Shown: positions 6,088 through 9,190 of the stretch, one piece after another
Numbering within the stretch: the first letter of the stretch is position 1
Layout of the letters: every line of letters begins with the position of its first letter
From: CAYXOX01 sp964466745
GTDB lineage: Bacteria > Pseudomonadota > Alphaproteobacteria > Rhodobacterales > Rhodobacteraceae
Assembly (NCBI GenBank): GCA_964466745.1
Contig: CAYXOX010000125.1
Coordinates: forward strand, 1-9,190
DNA length: 9,190 bases
Direction of reading: 5' to 3'
The notes under the pieces: generated by a model
The model's input: only the letters and a program-made list of their open reading frames with translations
The model's database searches: none
What the model was told of the DNA's origin: nothing
Made by a program: the position numbers and the translations under genes

Positions 6088-6213
6088 ATGAAGGTCAGGA
6101 ATTCGCTCCGCTCGCTCAAGAGCCGTCACCGCGACTGCCGTGTCGTGCGCCGCAAGGGGCGCGTCTACGTCATCAACAAGACGCAGAAGCGGTTCAAGGC
6201 CCGCCAGGGCTGA
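6088..6213 (+). CDS. rpmJ: 50S ribosomal protein L36, zinc-free type
   Basis: This 41-residue basic protein of the large ribosomal subunit begins MKVRNSLRSLKSRH and ends RFKARQG, the conserved L36 ends. The zinc-binding L36 form has a Cys3-His ribbon; here only one cysteine remains (Cys17), so this is the 'C-minus' type, usual in alphaproteobacteria and independent of zinc. AAAGGAG at 6074-6080 lies seven bases before the ATG. An in-frame ATG 14 codons upstream (6046) would add a non-conserved basic tail and is rejected. The gene follows tRNA-Val and ends 20 bp before a strong terminator. Confidence 0.97.
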   Translation: MKVRNSLRSLKSRHRDCRVVRRKGRVYVINKTQKRFKARQG

Positions 6214-6233
6214 ACGAGACGTACCTGCAGAGC

Positions 6234-6265
6234 AAAAAAGCCGCCCCTGCGAGGGCGGCTTTTTT
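6234..6265. terminator. Strong bidirectional intrinsic terminator
   Basis: A 13-bp perfect inverted repeat (6234-6246 with 6253-6265) has a 7-bp G+C core, GCCGCCC/GGGCGGC, and a 6-base loop. It is flanked by six A on the left and six T on the right, so a U-run follows the stem on both strands. On the plus strand it ends the tRNA-Val/rpmJ unit. On the minus strand it lies about 48 bp beyond the stop of the caspase-like gene and can end that transcript too. Confidence 0.93.
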
Positions 6266-6312
6266 CTTTGTCATCGAGAAGAGCCGTGGCTCCGGCCGCC
6301 AACGCGCCCCTC

Positions 6313-7971
6313 CTACTGAAGCGAGTCGGCAAGAAGACGCGCCGCGGTGCGCCGGCTCAGGAATCCCGTCACCTCGAGCTGCCGCGCCTGCTGGTAGCGC
6401 CGGATCGCGCGGCGGGTCTCGTCGTCGAACGCACCGTCGATGCGGCCGGGTTCTAGCCCGAGTTGCGAGAGGCGCTGCTCCACGAGAAGCCGGGTGATCT
6501 GGTTCAGGCCAAGCCCCTGTTCCTCGGCCCGGGCCTCTTCCACGGCGCCGGCGTTGCGGCTCTCCTCGGCCAGCGCCTCGATGCGCGCGCGCGCCTCCTC
6601 GGCGAAGGCACCCTCGGGGCGGGACTCGAGATAGGCGCGGAACGCGCCCTCTGTGCCTTCCGCCACGGCGCGGTCCCAGTCGGCACGGTCGGCGGCTGCG
6701 GCGCGGTCGCGGTTGCGGCCCTCGATGGCAGAGAGCTGGTCCTCCGCGACATCGGCGAAGAGGCCGTCGGGATAGCGGCGCAGGTAGAGGCGCAGGCCGT
6801 CCTCGTCGCCCAAGGCGCCGGTCTCCTCCCAGTAGGCGCGATCGAGGCGCTCCTGTTCGAGCCGGCGCTCCTCGGCCTCCCGCTCGAGTTCCGCGGCCCG
6901 GCGCTCCGCCTGGGCCGCCAGCCGCGTAATCTGCTCGCGGTCGAGGTAGGTGGTGGCCTCGAAGCTGTTGCGTTCCTGCCAGGCGGCGATGGCACCGCGG
7001 GTGCCGGGCCCGAAGATCCCGTCGACACCGCGAGTGTCGTAGCCGAGGATGGTGAGATTGCGCTGGATCGCGCGGCGGGCTTCACGGTTGAGTTCCAACG
7101 CTTCCTCAGCGAGGCGCGCCGAGCGGGCCGGTTCCGCACGAATCGCCTCGATCCGTTCCCGGGCTTCCGCCACGAAACGGCCTTCTGGGTAACGTGCGAT
7201 GTATCGTTCGTAGCCTTCCACGGTATCGACGGCGCGGGTCGCGTCCCAATACGCCTGCTCGACGGCGGAGCCCGGCGCGGCGGCAGGCGCCTCGGGCACG
7301 TCGTCTTCCGGCGCCGCAGGCTGCACCGGTACGAGGACGTGGCCGACGGGCTGGAAGCCCGAAACGTCCGCGCCCCCGAAAGCGTCCGATAGCGCCGTGC
7401 CGGGGGTTGCCACGCGCGCGAGCCCGGAGCGCAGCGCGGTAGGCGAGGCAGAGATCACGCTCACGCCCTGCGGGATGTCGAGCGCCCCTATGCCCGCCTG
7501 CAACAGCGGCCCGTAGGCGTCGTCCGACGGGGCTTCGGCAAGCATCAAGTAGGCCGCGCCGGGCGCTTGCCCGAGCACGGACAGCACCGAGGATAGCGGC
7601 AGCGCCGTGCCGTTGAGCCCTGCGAGCGTGGGGCGCGACGCCGTGCGCGGCAAGAGCCAAGTCTCTTGCCCGCTGTGGGCAAACTGCCCTGCGAGCAGAA
7701 CCACCAGCCGCGGTGCTTCGCCCGAAGCCGTCTCGAGTTTCGCGAAGGCAGAGGATATTTCTTCCCAGTCCGCGTCCCTTTCCACGACCAGGGTGAATCC
7801 GGCTTCCTCCAGCACTTCGGCACTGCTCCCGAGACGCGCGGCGCCGCGAAGATCTGGCAGGCGGGTGTAGTCCTCGTTCGTGATCACCAGCGCGGCGCCC
7901 TCGGAACGGGCGCCCGACGGGGCGGTCAGGACAAAGGCCAGAAGGCCAAAAAGGGCGACGATGGCACGCAT
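6313..7971 (-). CDS. Secreted pseudo-caspase with two peptidoglycan-binding domains
   Basis: This is a 552-residue envelope protein of unknown role. Residues 1-21 form a signal peptide (hydrophobic stretch IVALFGLLAFVLTA, likely cut after Ala21 in SGA). Residues about 24-215 resemble a caspase/metacaspase (C14) fold, starting AALVITNEDYTRLPDL, but the active site is lost. The usual Gly-His-Gly reads Gly95-Gln96-Phe97, and the usual Asp-x-Cys region reads Ala145-Glu146-Ala147. A Pro/Ala linker follows (216-236). Three 38-residue repeats with YIARYPEGRFVAEA-type cores lie at 240-277, 379-416 and 430-467. PG_binding_1-like domains occupy about 293-351 and 488-549, each with a GxxxxRxxDGxFxxxTRxAI-type core. 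Residues 352-378 are a charged coiled coil. The ATG has GGAGGAG seven bases upstream. It follows ftsK on the same strand after 198 bp. Envelope binding is inferred from the domains. Confidence 0.85.
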   Translation of the reverse strand: MRAIVALFGLLAFVLTAPSGARSEGAALVITNEDYTRLPDLRGAARLGSSAEVLEEAGFTLVVERDADWEEISSAFAKLETASGEAPRLVVLLAGQFAHSGQETWLLPRTASRPTLAGLNGTALPLSSVLSVLGQAPGAAYLMLAEAPSDDAYGPLLQAGIGALDIPQGVSVISASPTALRSGLARVATPGTALSDAFGGADVSGFQPVGHVLVPVQPAAPEDDVPEAPAAAPGSAVEQAYWDATRAVDTVEGYERYIARYPEGRFVAEARERIEAIRAEPARSARLAEEALELNREARRAIQRNLTILGYDTRGVDGIFGPGTRGAIAAWQERNSFEATTYLDREQITRLAAQAERRAAELEREAEERRLEQERLDRAYWEETGALGDEDGLRLYLRRYPDGLFADVAEDQLSAIEGRNRDRAAAADRADWDRAVAEGTEGAFRAYLESRPEGAFAEEARARIEALAEESRNAGAVEEARAEEQGLGLNQITRLLVEQRLSQLGLEPGRIDGAFDDETRRAIRRYQQARQLEVTGFLSRRTAARLLADSLQ

Positions 7972-8169
7972 TGTGGGTCTCCTCCGCAAGCGGCCAGAAA
8001 TCACGGCCGCATCTGACGCTAGCAGAGACCCGGCGATTCGCAGCCTTCACAGGTTAACATCGGCCCGCTTCCGCAGCCTGCGCCATTCTTCCCAGCTCGG
8101 GAGCGCAAGCAGGCGCGCTCGCGGGCGAACGGCAACTTTGGCGACCTGCGCTTCGCTTCCAAGCGCGCG

Positions 8170-9190
8170 TCAGGACTGTTCGGGAACGAGGATCTCGCGC
8201 TTGCCCACATGGTTCGCAGCGCTCACCAGGCCCTCTTCCTCCATCTGCTCCACCAGCCGTGCGGCCTTGTTGTAGCCGATGGCCAGCTTGCGCTGGATGT
8301 AGGAGGTCGAACACTTGCGGTCGTGGATCACGATCTGCACGGCCTGGTCGTAGAGCGCGTCCTCGCCATCGGTGTTGCCCCCGAGGCCGAGTACAAGGTC
8401 GATGTCGCTTTCCTTCTCCTCGTCGGGGCCTTCGAGCACACTGCCCACGTATTCCGGCGGGCCGTAGGCCTTGAGCGAGGTGACGATCTCCTCCACCTCC
8501 TCGTCGCTCACGAACGGGCCGTGAACGCGGGTGATCTTGGCGCCGCCGGCCATGTAGAGCATGTCTCCCATGCCGAGAAGCTGCTCCGCCCCCTGCTCTC
8601 CAAGAATCGTCCGGCTGTCCACCTTCGAGGTCACCTGGAAGCTGATCCGCGTGGGAAAGTTCGCCTTGATCGTGCCGGTGATGACATCCACCGAGGGCCG
8701 CTGCGTGGCCATGATGAGGTGGATCCCGGAGGCCCTGGCCATCTGCGCGAGACGCTGGATGCAGGCTTCGATCTCCTTTCCGGCCACCATCATGAGGTCG
8801 GCCATCTCGTCCACGATCACGACGATGTAGGGAAGGGCCTCGGGCGCGAACTCCTCCGTCTCGAACACCGGCTCGCCCGTCTCGTCATCGAAACCCGTCT
8901 GCACGGTGCGCGAGAACATCTCGCCCTTGGCAAGCGCATCGCGCACGCGGCTGTTGAAGCCCTCGATGTTGCGAACGCCCATCTTCGACATCTTCCGATA
9001 GCGCTCCTCCATCTCGCCCACGACCCATTTCAGCGCCACCACGGCCTTTTTCGGGTCGGTGACCACGGGCGAAAGCAGGTGCGGAATCCCGTCGTAGACG
9101 CTGAGCTCGAGCATCTTGGGATCGATCATGATCAGCCGGCATTCCTCCGGGCTCAGACGATAGAGCAACGACAGGATCATCGTGTTGATC
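8170..9190 (-). CDS. ftsK: DNA translocase FtsK, C-terminal part (enters from right edge)
   Basis: This is the last 339 residues of FtsK, the septum-anchored hexameric DNA pump that clears and aligns chromosome ends before division and activates XerCD recombination at dif. Visible parts of the RecA-like motor are LIMIDPKMLELSVYDGIPHLL, the Walker B strand YIVVIVDEMADLMM, and IHLIMATQRPSVDVITGTIKANFPTRISF with sensor-type residues. The Walker A loop and the membrane domain lie beyond the right edge. An acidic linker precedes the winged-helix gamma domain (last ~65 residues). In it, GYNKAARLVEQ carries Asn, Arg and Glu at the spacing of the E. coli KOPS-reading residues (N1296, R1300, E1303). 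The gene ends in TGA with no obvious terminator after it. Confidence 0.96.
   Translation of the reverse strand, partial: INTMILSLLYRLSPEECRLIMIDPKMLELSVYDGIPHLLSPVVTDPKKAVVALKWVVGEMEERYRKMSKMGVRNIEGFNSRVRDALAKGEMFSRTVQTGFDDETGEPVFETEEFAPEALPYIVVIVDEMADLMMVAGKEIEACIQRLAQMARASGIHLIMATQRPSVDVITGTIKANFPTRISFQVTSKVDSRTILGEQGAEQLLGMGDMLYMAGGAKITRVHGPFVSDEEVEEIVTSLKAYGPPEYVGSVLEGPDEEKESDIDLVLGLGGNTDGEDALYDQAVQIVIHDRKCSTSYIQRKLAIGYNKAARLVEQMEEEGLVSAANHVGKREILVPEQS

Noticed and set aside
5797..6129. Open upstream frame on the minus strand giving a long N-terminal extension of the amidohydrolase, including a TGIEPVTPSMSTKC-like stretch
   Set aside because: The stretch is the antisense translation of tRNA-Val. 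The real start at 5796 has an SD and matches the family N-terminus.
7972..8169. Possible small gene or terminator between ftsK and the caspase-like gene
   Set aside because: The only short frame overlaps ftsK and has no SD or recognisable motif, and no stem with a T-run was found.

Overview
This is a GC-rich (about two-thirds G+C) chromosomal housekeeping segment from an alphaproteobacterium, most likely Rhodobacterales/Rhodobacteraceae. The assignment rests on several signals: a DinB-type polymerase with an N-terminal Cys4 extension and the alphaproteobacterial form of its core motifs; a cysteine-poor 41-residue L36; a sigma-32-like promoter of the alphaproteobacterial CTTG-N18-CYTATNT form; and a glycine riboswitch in front of a DadA-like flavoprotein. 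I see no insertion sequences, phage genes, CRISPR arrays or abrupt composition changes. I did not find a clearly new multi-gene system.

Left part (1-3120): the 5' third of clpB runs leftward off the window edge from a heat-shock-type promoter. It diverges from pyrF (orotidine 5'-phosphate decarboxylase). pyrF converges with only 9 bp to spare on dadA, a FAD-dependent D-amino-acid dehydrogenase read leftward. The dadA leader is a well-preserved tandem glycine riboswitch (about 2812-2990) with both aptamer cores, a leader-linker helix, a possible 7-codon upstream ORF and a possible alternative pairing next to the dadA ribosome-binding site.

Middle (3118-5796): a small Nudix hydrolase (leftward) and dinB (DNA polymerase IV, rightward) diverge from a 71-bp gap. 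dinB has a promoter placed so that transcription should start at the A of its ATG, so the mRNA is probably leaderless. dinB converges on a leftward N-formylglutamate amidohydrolase-family gene.

Right-centre (5850-6265): a strong sigma-70-type promoter, a leader with two overlapping hairpins, tRNA-Val(GAC) with encoded CCA, rpmJ (ribosomal protein L36), and a strong, symmetric, probably bidirectional terminator. This is a compact translation-machinery transcription unit.

Right part (6313-9190): two leftward genes. The C-terminal part of ftsK (DNA translocase motor plus KOPS-reading gamma domain) enters from the right edge. Downstream of it, after a 198-bp gap in which I recognise nothing, lies a secreted 552-residue protein with a catalytically degenerate caspase-like domain, three 38-residue repeats, a coiled coil and two peptidoglycan-binding domains. 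The latter gene is the least understood one here. The dadA leader is the most interesting regulatory element.
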